A DNA stretch of 64,000 bases from Photorhabdus sp. CRCIA-P01 (GCF_003545805.1 NZ_NMQR01000026.1:1-64000), one strand, 5' to 3'; numbered from the stretch's first letter, positions 1-9,410 are shown. Notes: generated by a model not told the origin, from the sequence alone. Numbers and translations are program-made.

Positions 1-3000
1 ACCGCCTTTCGCCGCGATATCCATTGCCCCTTTGGCCGCCAGTTTAGTGGCCTGAAAAAGAATACTGCCGTTTGAAAGGACGGTCAGCACACCACCACTG
101 GTTAATTCCGTACTTTGTTGAGTATAGGTTTCTGTGATGCTGTCATCTTTTAAATAATCAGCGCGATCTTTGTAGAAGTGATCCCGGGCCGATTCGAAAC
201 GGATATCACCACCAGAGGTAATCGTGATATCACCCTCAGACAGTAGCGTTGAACCCACCGTGGTAATGGCTCCATTTGCAGCCATTGTCAGCTTTTTAGT
301 CCCCCGGATTTCGGCGCCATGATTTCTATCATCTTTATATTCATCATAATGCTCAGGTCTGTCATCGTCATTGTAAGCAATCGCTGAGTAAAGCAGGGGC
401 AGGAGGATGATATTCCTGCCAGAGGACAATAATGTGTTACCGTTTGCCTGTATCTGAACCGCCTTTCCGTCGATATCCGTACCGCTGATAACACTGATAT
501 TATTGCCTGCGGTTAATCGGCTGCTTAATTCTCCTGAACGTGATGAAGGGAATAATTTACTCAGTGAAGGCGATAATTCACGGGGCGTCAGATCAATATG
601 TTTTGCCGAAGTTAAGTTGATGTCTTTTCCTGCGGAGAAACGAATACTCTTAGCCGATAAATTTCCACCGGCGTTAATCATAATAGAACTGTTTGCATCC
701 AGCTTACCCACTTTAGATAACAGGTTATTAAAAAGTTCTTGCTCTTTAATGTTAGAGAGAATACTGCCAATGCGTTTATGTGATAATAGCACAATATTGT
801 TATTATCAATAGTAATGTCATTATTTGCCGTCAAAGTAATATTATCACTTTTAGTTAAAAATACATCCCGAAAAATAATATTCTTACCTGCATTTAGCCA
901 TAAATCACCTGTTGCCTCAATGCTGCTGATTATTCGATTACCCTCGTGGTTGAAATAGCCGGCAGTCTCATTGCCTTGCAATTTTAAATCAGCATTACGG
1001 CTAATAACAGTAATGTTTTTTCCCTTGATTTTACTCTGCAATACATCAATATTATTAGCGGCGATCATGGATACATTACCCCCGGAAATAACTTTTCCTG
1101 TGTTTAATGTAACAGAGTCAGTTGCCAAAAGGGTGATGTCGTTATTCGCTTTAATAATATTATTGTTGCTGATTTTTCCTGAGTTTAATACCACATTTTC
1201 AGCAGATAACGTATCATAACCGCCTGCAACCGTTATTTGGGACATTTCGTTTATGTCATAGGGGAGTGGTGTGCGAATATTAATATTATCTTTAAAATCA
1301 GCGACAAGATTACCGGCAGCAACAACACTTGCGGGTGCAATAATATTGCTTTCATCCTCCCATGTTTTCACGTTTCCTGATCTGTCAAAGTCTGTCCTGA
1401 TATAGACTTCACCACTGGAAGATACATTACCTTCAGTTTCCCTCTCAGTATATACAATGTAATTATTGAGCACGCCGGTTATTCTGCTTTCATTAATAAA
1501 GTTAATTCCTGTCAAGAAAATATCTTTACCGGCACTCATCTTACTGACAAAATTCAAGAGTTCATCACTGTTGATATACATATTCTTTCCCGATGTGATA
1601 ACTCCAGGCTGCTGACTGTCAGAAATTCTGGTTTCAGTTCTGGCGTGATTTACATGAATTCCCCCATCTGTAATATTATCTCGACCAAAATCAACACGCC
1701 CAAACCATTTCTTAGGCAGTGGCGTTATTAATTCGGCTTCATGAATAACCGGGTTTCCAAAATCACAGGTTTCCGTTTCATGAACAATCCTGTTTTTATC
1801 TGTTGAATCAGGTATTAACTCCTTGTTTTTAACAATAAAAACATCACGCACATTATTAAGTTTTTGGGTCCTGACAACCAAATCCCCCTTCACGGTTTTT
1901 ATCGTCGCAGATCTATTCTCGACTAATTGACCTTTATTTCCCTGAGCATCTTTCTGTATCCACATATTATCGTTGGCTTGTAGCAAGGCTTTATCACCGC
2001 TATTACGCACGGTATCACCCCATATCCGCATATTCCGATCTGCGGTTACACTGCCTTTATTATCCAGCGTGGTATTTTCCAGCGTCATATCCCGTCCCGC
2101 TTGCACTGTAATATTGGGTGCAATATGGGTTTCTTTGCCAACAATATTCAGGTCCGTTTTAGCCTTAATATTTCCCAGTTCAATTTTGCCATTAACATTT
2201 AAGGTAATATCACGCTGGTCACTGGTTAACTCTTTCAGATTAACGCCGATACCATCTTCTGTGGCAATCAAGCGGATTTTATTCGCATACATACCACCTA
2301 ACGCTTTGGTATCAACGGCTAATTGAGGTTTAGTGCCTTCTCCAGCGACAGGTTTAACTGTGCCGTCTTTTAAGCTGATTCGGTTGGCGCCTTGCGTCAG
2401 GGACAGGTTATTGGCCTGAATTTTGCCATTCAGTTCAGTCGCCCGGCTGATAATATCGACATAATCCGTCGTCTTGCCCTCCAGCCCTTTACCGCCAATA
2501 GTAATCTGGCCTTTTTTAACCTCCAGTGCTTCCAACGCGCCCTGTTTATCAAATTGGGGTTTACCCGTGGTCAGTGTGGCACTGGCCGTATTAATAAAAC
2601 CACAGCCATCACAGGTAATGCTATTAGGGTTGGCAATCATCACATTGGCTTTATTGCCGAAAATTTCCAATTGGCCTTGCAGGTTAGATTGTCCGCTGCC
2701 GGTCACTTCATTAATAATCAGTTCCGCCGGTTTTCCATGCAGGTTAGGGTTAGCGTTAAGTTGCCCGGCCAGTTGCGATTGAGCCGCTTGAGTGGCGTTA
2801 TTGAGTACGGCGCCTGGAGTGGCGACATTGAACTTTTTATAGGTGTTGTGGGATATCCCCGCGTCATTCGGCGTGGCAATATTCACCACCGGGACATTGC
2901 CCTGATTTTGTACCTGCGTATGGTGATTGTCCGGTGTTATTCCCGCGGCAATCGCCGGGTGGAGTGGCTGAATTGCCGTCAGGTAAATTAAAAGATAATT

Positions 3001-3036
3001 CGTGCCTCTCGCCACGGAGTTGCTGCGTTTACTCAT
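1..3036 (-). CDS. TpsA-type haemagglutinin/haemolysin-like exoprotein, N-terminal part (partial)
   Basis: The minus strand stays open from an ATG at 3036 to the window edge, at least 1012 codons, so the C-terminus is not visible. A signal peptide (about residues 1-31, ending AIAA) precedes a two-partner-secretion domain (about 35-290) with the NPNL and NPNS motifs and a CDGC pair typical of filamentous-haemagglutinin TPS domains. The rest is a run of short repeats of the GNISL/AGKDI kind, expected to form a right-handed beta-helix. Such proteins are exported through a TpsB outer-membrane pore and act as adhesins, cytolysins or CdiA-type contact toxins. No tpsB lies upstream: the next gene is rluB, in the opposite direction. 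Whether the unseen C-terminus carries a toxin cannot be judged here. Confidence 0.88.
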   Translation of the reverse strand, partial: MSKRSNSVARGTNYLLIYLTAIQPLHPAIAAGITPDNHHTQVQNQGNVPVVNIATPNDAGISHNTYKKFNVATPGAVLNNATQAAQSQLAGQLNANPNLHGKPAELIINEVTGSGQSNLQGQLEIFGNKANVMIANPNSITCDGCGFINTASATLTTGKPQFDKQGALEALEVKKGQITIGGKGLEGKTTDYVDIISRATELNGKIQANNLSLTQGANRISLKDGTVKPVAGEGTKPQLAVDTKALGGMYANKIRLIATEDGIGVNLKELTSDQRDITLNVNGKIELGNIKAKTDLNIVGKETHIAPNITVQAGRDMTLENTTLDNKGSVTADRNMRIWGDTVRNSGDKALLQANDNMWIQKDAQGNKGQLVENRSATIKTVKGDLVVRTQKLNNVRDVFIVKNKELIPDSTDKNRIVHETETCDFGNPVIHEAELITPLPKKWFGRVDFGRDNITDGGIHVNHARTETRISDSQQPGVITSGKNMYINSDELLNFVSKMSAGKDIFLTGINFINESRITGVLNNYIVYTERETEGNVSSSGEVYIRTDFDRSGNVKTWEDESNIIAPASVVAAGNLVADFKDNINIRTPLPYDINEMSQITVAGGYDTLSAENVVLNSGKISNNNIIKANNDITLLATDSVTLNTGKVISGGNVSMIAANNIDVLQSKIKGKNITVISRNADLKLQGNETAGYFNHEGNRIISSIEATGDLWLNAGKNIIFRDVFLTKSDNITLTANNDITIDNNNIVLLSHKRIGSILSNIKEQELFNNLLSKVGKLDANSSIMINAGGNLSAKSIRFSAGKDINLTSAKHIDLTPRELSPSLSKLFPSSRSGELSSRLTAGNNISVISGTDIDGKAVQIQANGNTLLSSGRNIILLPLLYSAIAYNDDDRPEHYDEYKDDRNHGAEIRGTKKLTMAANGAITTVGSTLLSEGDITITSGGDIRFESARDHFYKDRADYLKDDSITETYTQQSTELTSGGVLTVLSNGSILFQATKLAAKGAMDIAAKGG

Positions 3037-3551
3037 CGTACTTTCCCTTTTGTTTACTTTAAGTGTGACAAAGTCAGTGAGACTGACCAATAAGTGACCC
3101 GGTTCTGCGGTCAGGCTGCGGTGAGAAAATGGTCATCTTTCCACAGGAAATATTGATGATTTAATAGTTACATCATTAAACCATTCTAATGTGTAATTAA
3201 TTGACTGTCAGAATGAATGGTATGAAATGTGATCAGAGATCGGTTTTTTAATCCTGATAATGGGGAATCTATTATATTAAATGCCGGAAAATCACGATAA
3301 GGGTGGAGATGTTGTTTCCTTGCGCCAGCCATGACTCTTTCAGTTTTTGCGTGAGGGTAATTGCTGGATGAGAATCATTGTGTCTGAAATTAGTGTAGAA
3401 TGCCCGGCTACGGATTAGAATGTATGATCTATTTTATAGCATTCTATGCTATAAAATGTATTAAAATCAGTTTGTTATGATTGATTTCCATCATAACGTA
3501 TTGATTGATATATAACACGACGCCTGTGAAGGCGACAACAGAGGTTGCTCA
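3037..3551. other. Divergent intergenic region between the exoprotein gene and rluB
   Basis: This 515-bp AT-rich stretch separates two divergent genes and should contain both promoters. A Fur-box-like site is listed separately. No ORF or RNA gene is evident. Confidence 0.6.
3364..3382. promoter_or_regulatory. Fur-box-like sequence
   Basis: The core ATGAGAATCATT matches 11 of 12 central positions of the Fur consensus (ATGATAATCATT); the flanks match poorly, giving about 12 of 19 overall. It lies between the exoprotein and rluB starts. Iron control of two-partner-secretion exoproteins is known in other enterobacteria, so the exoprotein is the likelier target. This is inference from one site. 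Confidence 0.35.
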
Positions 3552-4484
3552 ATGAGCGGTAAGACACAGAAATCTGAAAAGTTACAGAAAATTCTCGCGC
3601 GTTCCGGCCACGGTTCCCGCCGCGAAATAGAAGGTTATATTCAACAGGGGCGCGTCAGTGTTGACGGTAAAATTGCGACTTTAGGTGATCGCATTGAAGT
3701 TCAACTCGCCACGAAAATCCGTCTTGATGGTCGGATATTAAATATCAAAGAATCACAAAAAGCGGTTTGCCGTGTTCTGGCTTATTACAAACCGGAAGGT
3801 GAGCTTTGTACTCGTCATGATCCAGAAGGGCGGCCAACGGTTTTTGATCGTCTGCCTAAATTGCTAGGTTCCCGCTGGATAGCGGTTGGGCGTCTGGATG
3901 TGAATACCTGTGGTTTGCTGCTATTTACTACTGATGGTGAGCTGGCTAATCGTTTGATGCATCCAAGCTGTGAAGTTGAACGCGAATATGCTGTCCGTGT
4001 CTTTGGTGAAGTTGATGATGCTAAATTGAAACAACTGGCTAAGGGGATTCAACTGGAAGATGGTCCAGCCTCATTCCGCACTATCGCGTTTAAAGGCGGT
4101 GAGGGGATGAATCAATGGTATAACGTCACGCTGACAGAAGGACGTAATCGAGAGGTTCGTCGTCTTTGGGAAGCGGTTAGTGTACAGGTGAGCCGCCTTA
4201 TTCGTGTGTGTTATGGGGATATTAGCTTGCCAAAAGGTTTACCACGCGGGGGATGGACAGAACTGGGTCTGGAGCAAATTAACTATTTGCGTCAATTAGT
4301 AGGTTTGAATGAAGAGACGGTTTCCAAAGTAGCTGTGGGACCTGATAAGCGTCGCCTTAAAGCTAACCAGATTCGCCGGGCAGTTAAACGCCATGCTCAA
4401 GTAGCATCGCGTCCATCGGCAGGAAAACGTCCGGGCAGTTCACGCCAGAATGCGGGGCGAACAACCGCATCAAAAGGCCGTTAA
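3552..4484 (+). CDS. rluB: 23S rRNA pseudouridine(2605) synthase RluB
   Basis: This 310-residue protein converts a uridine of 23S rRNA (2605 in E. coli numbering) to pseudouridine. An N-terminal S4-like RNA-binding domain (about residues 9-65, with GHGSRREIE) is followed by the RsuA/RluB-family catalytic domain; the catalytic aspartate is D116 in GRLDVNTCG. It aligns with E. coli RluB almost throughout and has six extra N-terminal residues (MSGKTQ before SEKLQK). The basic, low-complexity C-terminal tail is usual for RluB. It is followed by its own terminator and converges on btuR. Confidence 0.95.
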   Translation: MSGKTQKSEKLQKILARSGHGSRREIEGYIQQGRVSVDGKIATLGDRIEVQLATKIRLDGRILNIKESQKAVCRVLAYYKPEGELCTRHDPEGRPTVFDRLPKLLGSRWIAVGRLDVNTCGLLLFTTDGELANRLMHPSCEVEREYAVRVFGEVDDAKLKQLAKGIQLEDGPASFRTIAFKGGEGMNQWYNVTLTEGRNREVRRLWEAVSVQVSRLIRVCYGDISLPKGLPRGGWTELGLEQINYLRQLVGLNEETVSKVAVGPDKRRLKANQIRRAVKRHAQVASRPSAGKRPGSSRQNAGRTTASKGR

Positions 4485-4492
4485 GTTTTTTG

Positions 4493-4518
4493 GGCCTCGT
4501 GTCATAACGGGGCCTTTT
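4493..4518 (+). terminator. rho-independent terminator of rluB
   Basis: Arms GGCCTCGT (4493-4500) and ACGGGGCC (4507-4514), with one G-U pair and a 6-nt loop, are followed by TTTT. The hairpin reaches the last codons of the convergent btuR gene. Confidence 0.7.
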
Positions 4519-5113
4519 ACCAATCGATCCCTTTTTGTGCCTTAATACCGGCGTCAAAGGCATGCTTTACCGGGCGCATCTCTGTCACGGTATCCGCTAT
4601 TTCCAATAATTCACGATGACAACCGCGACCGGTGATAATAACGGATTGGTGCTCTGGTCGGTGTTTGAGCGCAGTAATAACTTCTTCCAGAGGAAGATAG
4701 CCATAACTTACCATATACGTCAGTTCATCCAGGACAACCAGATCTAAATCGGGATCGGATAACATCTCTAACGCATGGCGCCATACCTGATGGCAGGCTA
4801 CGGTATCGGTTTCCCGGCTTTGAGTTTCCCAGGTAAAACCTGTCGCCATAACATGGAAATTTACCCCGTGCTGTTCCAACAGATTTTTCTCGCCATTCTC
4901 CCATTTACCTTTGATAAATTGGATCACACCGGCACGAAATCCATGACCTATCGTACGGGTCACTGTACCAAATGCAGCGGTGGTTTTGCCTTTACCATTG
5001 CCGGTAAAAACGATGAGAATACCCCGTTCTAACTGGGCGGCTTCAATACGGCAATCCACTTTTTCTTTTAGGCGTTGTTGCCTTTTTTGATGCTGGTTAT
5101 CATTGATTGTCAT
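4517..5113 (-). CDS. btuR: Cob(I)alamin adenosyltransferase BtuR (CobO)
   Basis: This 198-residue cytoplasmic enzyme transfers the adenosyl group of ATP to cob(I)alamin or corrinoids, making adenosylcobalamin in cobalamin synthesis and salvage. The P-loop GNGKGKTT is at residues 38-45. FIKGKWENGE, MATGFTWETQ, LDELTYM and GRGCH are the conserved CobA/BtuR blocks. Length and sequence match E. coli BtuR (196 aa). Its ATG overlaps the stop codon of yciK by one base, so the two are translationally coupled in a yciK-btuR operon, the same pairing as in E. coli. Confidence 0.95.
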   Translation of the reverse strand: MTINDNQHQKRQQRLKEKVDCRIEAAQLERGILIVFTGNGKGKTTAAFGTVTRTIGHGFRAGVIQFIKGKWENGEKNLLEQHGVNFHVMATGFTWETQSRETDTVACHQVWRHALEMLSDPDLDLVVLDELTYMVSYGYLPLEEVITALKHRPEHQSVIITGRGCHRELLEIADTVTEMRPVKHAFDAGIKAQKGIDW

Positions 5114-5877
5114 TATTCGGCTGGTCCTGCTTTGCGTCCGAGTTGGGCATCAAAACTGATACCTGTTTTATGCAGACTATCGTTGCCCATAAGGTAAAGA
5201 TACAGTGGCATAATATCTGCTGGTGTTTTCAGTTTAGCAGAATTTTCGTTAGGGAATGCGCAGGCGCGCATATTTGTGCGTGTACCGCCGGGATTAATAC
5301 AATTAACGCGTAGAGAAGTGTGTTTATATTCTGCTGCTAAAACTTGCATCATGCCTTCGGTGGCAAATTTAGAGGCAGAATAGGCTCCCCAACCACAACG
5401 ACCTTCGCGACCAACGCTCGAACTGGTAAAGATTAATGATCCGTCAGGCGACTTTAATAATAGTGGCAGCAATGCCTGAGTTAACATAAAGGTCGCATTG
5501 ACATTGACTTGCATAACATCATGCCATAATTGCACTGGCTGCTCTGCCATCGGTGCGACAGTCCCCAGTAATCCGGCATTGTGCAATACACCATCCAGAC
5601 GCGGGTAATGTTGCGCTAAATCGCCAGCGAATGCCTGGCACTCTTCGGCTGTGACGGTAAGCAGATCCATGGTGTGAATAGTTGCAGGAGCGCCACCTGC
5701 TTGTTCAATCTCATTTTTGACAGCTTCCAGTTTGTGTGTTGTCCTGCCAAGTAAGATAACTTGTGCGCCGTAACGGGCGTAAGTCAAAGCCGCTTCACGA
5801 CCAATACCCTCTCCAGCGCCTGTCACCAAAATAATACGTTGTTGTAGGAGGTCATGTTTTGGTTGGTAATGTAACAT
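5113..5877 (-). CDS. yciK: Short-chain dehydrogenase/reductase YciK
   Basis: This 254-residue classical SDR has a Rossmann nucleotide-binding motif TGAGEGIG (residues 19-26), NAG at 100-102, catalytic S153, and Y166-x3-K170 in YSASK. It is an NAD(P)(H)-dependent oxidoreductase; the physiological substrate of YciK is not established. It aligns end to end with E. coli YciK (252 aa). It is the first gene of the yciK-btuR pair, and the promoter should lie in the 5880-6065 interval. Confidence 0.93.
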   Translation of the reverse strand: MLHYQPKHDLLQQRIILVTGAGEGIGREAALTYARYGAQVILLGRTTHKLEAVKNEIEQAGGAPATIHTMDLLTVTAEECQAFAGDLAQHYPRLDGVLHNAGLLGTVAPMAEQPVQLWHDVMQVNVNATFMLTQALLPLLLKSPDGSLIFTSSSVGREGRCGWGAYSASKFATEGMMQVLAAEYKHTSLRVNCINPGGTRTNMRACAFPNENSAKLKTPADIMPLYLYLMGNDSLHKTGISFDAQLGRKAGPAE

Positions 5878-6067
5878 TTGAAGATTTCCTGTTATTGACG
5901 GTGCGATTTACCGTCGGAGTCCGTTCGGGCTATCAAAACAGAAAGTTATATATTGAGTCAAATTTGCCAAGGTTGATTGCTCAGGAGTTGATATCCTCTG
6001 AAGAACGGGGTTTTACGGAGTACTTACCAAAATCCAAGGATGGCAAATTTAAAAGGCACACATGATG

Positions 6068-6143
6068 TATAATGTTGTATGTGCGCCATTGGCTTACACC
6101 GTAAAGGCATATATTATTGCTTCAAATGTACACCAATGGCGCA
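6068..6143 (+). promoter_or_regulatory. Promoter and inverted-repeat operator of the RelE/NadS-type module
   Basis: A perfect -10 hexamer TATAAT lies at 6068-6073. Downstream are perfect 11-bp inverted arms, TGCGCCATTGG (6082-6092) and CCAATGGCGCA (6133-6143), ending eight bases before the GTG start of the toxin gene. This layout suits autoregulation by the HTH antitoxin, alone or with toxin. No good -35 element is visible. The operator role is inferred. Confidence 0.55.
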
Positions 6144-6150
6144 TTGAGAC

Positions 6151-6460
6151 GTGATATTTATTGAGACCCATATCTTCACTGAAGATTGTAAAGAGTTGTT
6201 AAGTGACGATGAATATCGTGAGTTTCAGCAATATCTTGCAGACAATCCCGTTGTAGGTGATGTTATCCAACATACTGGTGGCTTACGTAAAGTCAGATGG
6301 ATATCTAGAGGTAAAGGTAAACGGCGGTGTACGCATGATTTATTACTATAAAGTAGATGTCTCACATATTAGGCTGTTGTTGATTTATAAAAAAGGCATT
6401 AAGGATGACCTTAGCGAATCAGAGAAGAAAGTCTTGAGAGCATTAAATGAGAGGTGGTAA
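6151..6460 (+). pseudogene. RelE/HigB-family toxin, frameshifted
   Basis: The first part, from GTG at 6151, reads MIFIETHIFTEDCKELL through GGLRKVRWISRGKGKR. The second part continues in another frame with GGVRMIYYYKV and runs to RALNERW at 6460. Together they make one full-length toxin of the kind found with NadS antitoxins: MIFIET start, GGLRKVRW core, LLLIYKKG, then the LRALNERW end. The break falls at about 6322, where two bases appear to be missing between the AAA codon and GGCGGT. There is no obvious slippery site, so inactivation is likelier than programmed frameshifting. The intact antitoxin follows directly. Confidence 0.8.
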
Positions 6461-6462
6461 CA

Positions 6463-6753
6463 ATGGATAGTAAATTATTTTCCAGACTAACTGAAAGTAT
6501 GACACAGATGAACGAAATTATTAACGGCGAACGTGCTGCCTCTCGTGAAACTCACGTTGAAGCCGTGAAAGTAAAGAATATTCGTCAGGCAACCGGTTTA
6601 AGCCAGACGGGGTTTGCCAAATTAATATCTGTTAATGTTGGAACTTTGCGTAATTGGGAGCAAGGACGGCGTGAACCAACTGGACCAGCGAAAGCCTTGT
6701 TAAAGGCAATAGAGAAAGATCCAGTTCATGTTTTAAAGGCGTTATCTATGTAA
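6463..6753 (+). CDS. nadS: NadS-type helix-turn-helix antitoxin
   Basis: This 96-residue protein has an N-terminal segment MDSKLFSRLTESMTQMNEI and a HigA/Xre-type helix-turn-helix (about residues 40-75, TGLSQTGFAKLI...GTLRNWEQGRREP). It closely resembles NadS-family antitoxins. The ATG at 6463 is preferred because GAGG lies at 6451-6454, eight bases upstream; a GTG nine bases earlier is less well placed. It should bind the inverted repeat upstream of the module. It is now paired with a frameshifted toxin, so it may be a domesticated regulator or antitoxin. Confidence 0.88.
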   Translation: MDSKLFSRLTESMTQMNEIINGERAASRETHVEAVKVKNIRQATGLSQTGFAKLISVNVGTLRNWEQGRREPTGPAKALLKAIEKDPVHVLKALSM

Positions 6754-6774
6754 TTAGGACGCATAAAAATTTAT

Positions 6775-6802
6775 AAGCCTCGTTTCCTCGAGGCTTTTTT
6801 TT
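6775..6802 (+). terminator. rho-independent terminator after nadS
   Basis: Perfect arms AAGCCTCG (6775-6782) and CGAGGCTT (6789-6796) with a 6-nt loop are followed by an eight-T run. Confidence 0.85.
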
Positions 6803-6810
6803 ACTTAAAA

Positions 6811-6996
6811 TCTTCTTATTTCCGCTCAGGTGCGGTAGCTAATAAGGACCTTTTGAAATCTCATCAGATTGATGAAGCTAAACAACAGCAAGTAACTCTG
6901 TTACGACAAGCGTCTGAACTGATCCCCATTTCCCCATCTAATGGTGTAGAATTAACGGGTGAGACCGATATACTGGGCGTTTTTATTTGTACATAA
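6811..6996 (+). pseudogene. Open fragment of an unrecognised gene, with an ops-like octamer
   Basis: A frame with no start codon runs from the nadS terminator to TAA at 6994-6996. It encodes about 60 residues including KSHQIDEAKQQQVTLLRQ and ends TDILGVFICT. It looks like the tail of a lost gene, though a chance open frame is possible. The octamer GCGGTAGC lies at 6832-6839, with the same flanks (T before; pyrimidine then A after) as the two ops-like sites in the PVC region. I do not recognise the family. Confidence 0.3.
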
Positions 6997-7112
6997 TTGC
7001 GTGCATATTTGTTTTAATTGAATGACAATCAATTATAATAAATTGTTTTTAAACAAGAAAATTTAAATGTATTTATTTTAGTTATTCAGGTTAAGAAGAA
7101 AAGGTGAATTTT

Positions 7113-8159
7113 GTGGAGTATTTATCTCTTTACGGGTTGTTTTTAGCCAAAGTAGTTACTCTGGTGTTAGCTGTTATTGCTCTGGCGATATTGGGTATTG
7201 GCATGGGAATGCGGAAATCCTCATTAAAAGGAGAATTGAAACTTACCGATCTTGGTGAGTCATATCGGGATAAGCAGCGTCAAATGCAGCGGGCGCGCAT
7301 GACAGAAGCGGAAAGAAAAGTTTGGCGGAAAGAGTTTGATAAGCAACAAAAGCTCGAATCCAAGCAGAAGAAGAGTGACGCTAAGGCAGGTCATAAAGGG
7401 TTACAGAAACCTTGTCTTTATGTGCTGGATTTTAAAGGCAGTATGGATGCACATGAAGTCGATTCATTACGTGAAGAGATTAGCGCAATTCTGGCCGTGG
7501 CAGATGCAAAAGATGAAGTGTTGTTACGTCTGGAAAGTCCTGGAGGTATGGTGCATGGTTATGGACTGGCAGCTTCTCAGCTTGTCCGTTTGCGCCAGAA
7601 AGGCATTCGTTTGACTATCGTCGTAGATAAAGTTGCCGCCAGTGGGGGCTATATGATGGCCTGTGTTGCTGATCGTGTGGTTGCCGCACCTTTTGCCATT
7701 ATTGGTTCCATTGGCGTGGTCGCTCAGATTCCGAACATTTATAAACTATTGAAGAAAAATGATATCGATGTGGAACTCCATACGGCTGGTGAATATAAAC
7801 GTACATTGACTGTGTTGGGAGAAAATACAGAGCAGGGTCGGAAAAAATTTCAGGAAGATCTGAATCAGACTCACGAACTGTTTAAAACGTTTATTCATAC
7901 GCATCGCCCATCACTTGATGTGGAAAGTGTGGCAACAGGTGAATACTGGTACGGTTCACAGGCGAAAGAGAATGGATTGATTGACGAAATTGGTGTCAGC
8001 GATGATCTGTTGATTGCTCAAATAGATAATTGTGAAGTTATTGGTGTCAGTTATACACGCCGTAAACGCATGGTAGAGCGTTTCACCGGCAGTGCAATGG
8101 AAAGTATTGATAAACTGTTATTACGCTGGTGGCAAAGAGGGGAGAAGCCTCTGCTTTAA
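7113..8159 (+). CDS. sohB: Inner-membrane S49-family peptidase SohB
   Basis: An N-terminal membrane helix (about residues 8-33) is followed by a charged linker and an S49 (ClpP/crotonase-fold) peptidase domain. The predicted Ser-Lys pair is S177 in KVAASGGY and K229 in EYKRTLT. E. coli SohB (349 aa) aligns end to end. GTG at 7113 gives 348 residues, puts MEYLSLYGLFLAK against MELLSEYGLFLAK of E. coli, and has AAGG eight bases upstream; an in-frame GTG at 7104 sits too close to that site. In E. coli extra SohB relieves loss of the periplasmic protease HtrA; its own substrate is unknown. Confidence 0.93.
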   Translation: MEYLSLYGLFLAKVVTLVLAVIALAILGIGMGMRKSSLKGELKLTDLGESYRDKQRQMQRARMTEAERKVWRKEFDKQQKLESKQKKSDAKAGHKGLQKPCLYVLDFKGSMDAHEVDSLREEISAILAVADAKDEVLLRLESPGGMVHGYGLAASQLVRLRQKGIRLTIVVDKVAASGGYMMACVADRVVAAPFAIIGSIGVVAQIPNIYKLLKKNDIDVELHTAGEYKRTLTVLGENTEQGRKKFQEDLNQTHELFKTFIHTHRPSLDVESVATGEYWYGSQAKENGLIDEIGVSDDLLIAQIDNCEVIGVSYTRRKRMVERFTGSAMESIDKLLLRWWQRGEKPLL

Positions 8160-8579
8160 TTGAGTTCCGCTATTTTGAATCAATTATCTTGGCGTACCCC
8201 AAGGCGTTCTATTTCGACGTTCAGGGAGGGACGCCTTGATATATTGCTTGATTGTAATGTGCTAATTAAACAGAGCGACGCTTATTCTCACGTTTATTAT
8301 CATGATGTTATTCCCTTGAAAAACCAGATATTTTGGCCCTGTTAAAATATTACAGGTGTTACATAATTTGCTTTACATCCCCCTTACTGCTTGTGATGGG
8401 CCGCAGGCTTTTCTATACCAATAGTTGATACTCTGGCTTTGCGTTTATGTGTTCTGTCTGGCTGATTTTTAAACAAATACAAGTCACTTTTGCACAACGT
8501 TATAGGCGTCTTTAAACGCACTATGAAAATCCCCGAAAAATGGCAACTTACAATAATATTCATAAGGAAATAAAGTATT
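8160..8579. other. Intergenic region with an imperfect hairpin
   Basis: No convincing gene. Seven-base inverted arms AAGGCGT (8201-8207) and ACGCCTT (8231-8237) enclose 23 bases without a T-run. They may be a processing or termination structure after sohB or a repeat relic. Confidence 0.35.
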
Positions 8580-9410
8580 ATGGCTATTTCACAATACGAT
8601 ATTCATACCAGTCATGCTGTCATCTCTGTTGCTGATACGGGAGGTGATGGGTTACCGGTCCTCCTTATACACGGTAATTCAAGTTGTAAAGACGTTTTTC
8701 GCCATCAAATTAACTGTTTTGGCGACGAATACCGGATTCTAGCTATTGATTTACCAGGACATGGTGCTTCGTCGAATGCAGTGGATCCACGCCGGACCTA
8801 TTCGATATCTGGCTATGCCCTCTGCATTATTGAAGTACTGGAAAAATTAGGCATCAATAAAGTTGCTGTTTTCGGATGGTCGCTGGGGGGACATATCGGT
8901 TTGGAGTTGATCCCGCGATTCCCAGGGATTGTTGGGATAATGATTTGTGGCACGCCGCCGGTTAGCCCAGGCGCGGAAAATGTCAGTCTTGGATTTAAAC
9001 CAAGCCGGTTTATGGCAATATCGGGTAAGGCTTCGCTGACAGAAGAGGAGATTACGGATTATACCCTGGCGTTGTATGGAGAAAACGCACTTTGTGAACC
9101 ATTTTTGAGAGCCGTAGTGGCGCGGACCGATGGTTTGGCCCGGCAGTATATGTCTGAATCGTCGGTTTCACCGGATGTTATGGATCAACGGTTGTTGGTT
9201 GAAACAAACCCAACGCCGCTAGCTATCGTTAATGGTGTAGAAGATTTATTTGTTAATATTGATTACATTAACGGGATAACCTATAAAAATCTCTGGACTG
9301 GTCAGGTGTATAACTTGCTCAACTTGGGGCATGGGCCATTCTGGGAAGCACCAGAGCTGTTTAATCCTTTGATGGCGGGTTTTTTTTCTGATCTCACCTT
9401 GGAAGCGTAA
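8580..9410 (+). CDS. Alpha/beta-hydrolase fold protein
   Basis: This 276-residue protein has the elements of an alpha/beta hydrolase: oxyanion-hole motif HGN at residues 31-33, the nucleophile elbow GWSLGG with S101, a probable acid D222 in GVEDLF, and H251 in NLGHGPFW. DLPGHGAS (58-65) is also typical. An AAGGAAA stretch precedes the ATG. Members hydrolyse esters, epoxides, lactones or C-C bonds; the substrate cannot be read from the sequence. There is no signal peptide, so it should be cytoplasmic. It stands alone between sohB and topA, where E. coli has no equivalent, suggesting an acquired gene. Confidence 0.85.
   Translation: MAISQYDIHTSHAVISVADTGGDGLPVLLIHGNSSCKDVFRHQINCFGDEYRILAIDLPGHGASSNAVDPRRTYSISGYALCIIEVLEKLGINKVAVFGWSLGGHIGLELIPRFPGIVGIMICGTPPVSPGAENVSLGFKPSRFMAISGKASLTEEEITDYTLALYGENALCEPFLRAVVARTDGLARQYMSESSVSPDVMDQRLLVETNPTPLAIVNGVEDLFVNIDYINGITYKNLWTGQVYNLLNLGHGPFWEAPELFNPLMAGFFSDLTLEA

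Noticed and set aside
503..2991. Several plus-strand ORFs of 80-200 codons
   Set aside because: They lie antisense to the continuous minus-strand exoprotein frame, whose repeats leave the opposite strand open by chance.
5859..6065. 68-codon plus-strand ORF upstream of the NadS module
   Set aside because: It overlaps the yciK start in antisense and has no ribosome-binding site or recognisable family.
8160..8345. 61-codon plus-strand ORF after sohB
   Set aside because: It begins with a TTG overlapping the sohB stop, lacks a ribosome-binding site and has no protein-like composition.
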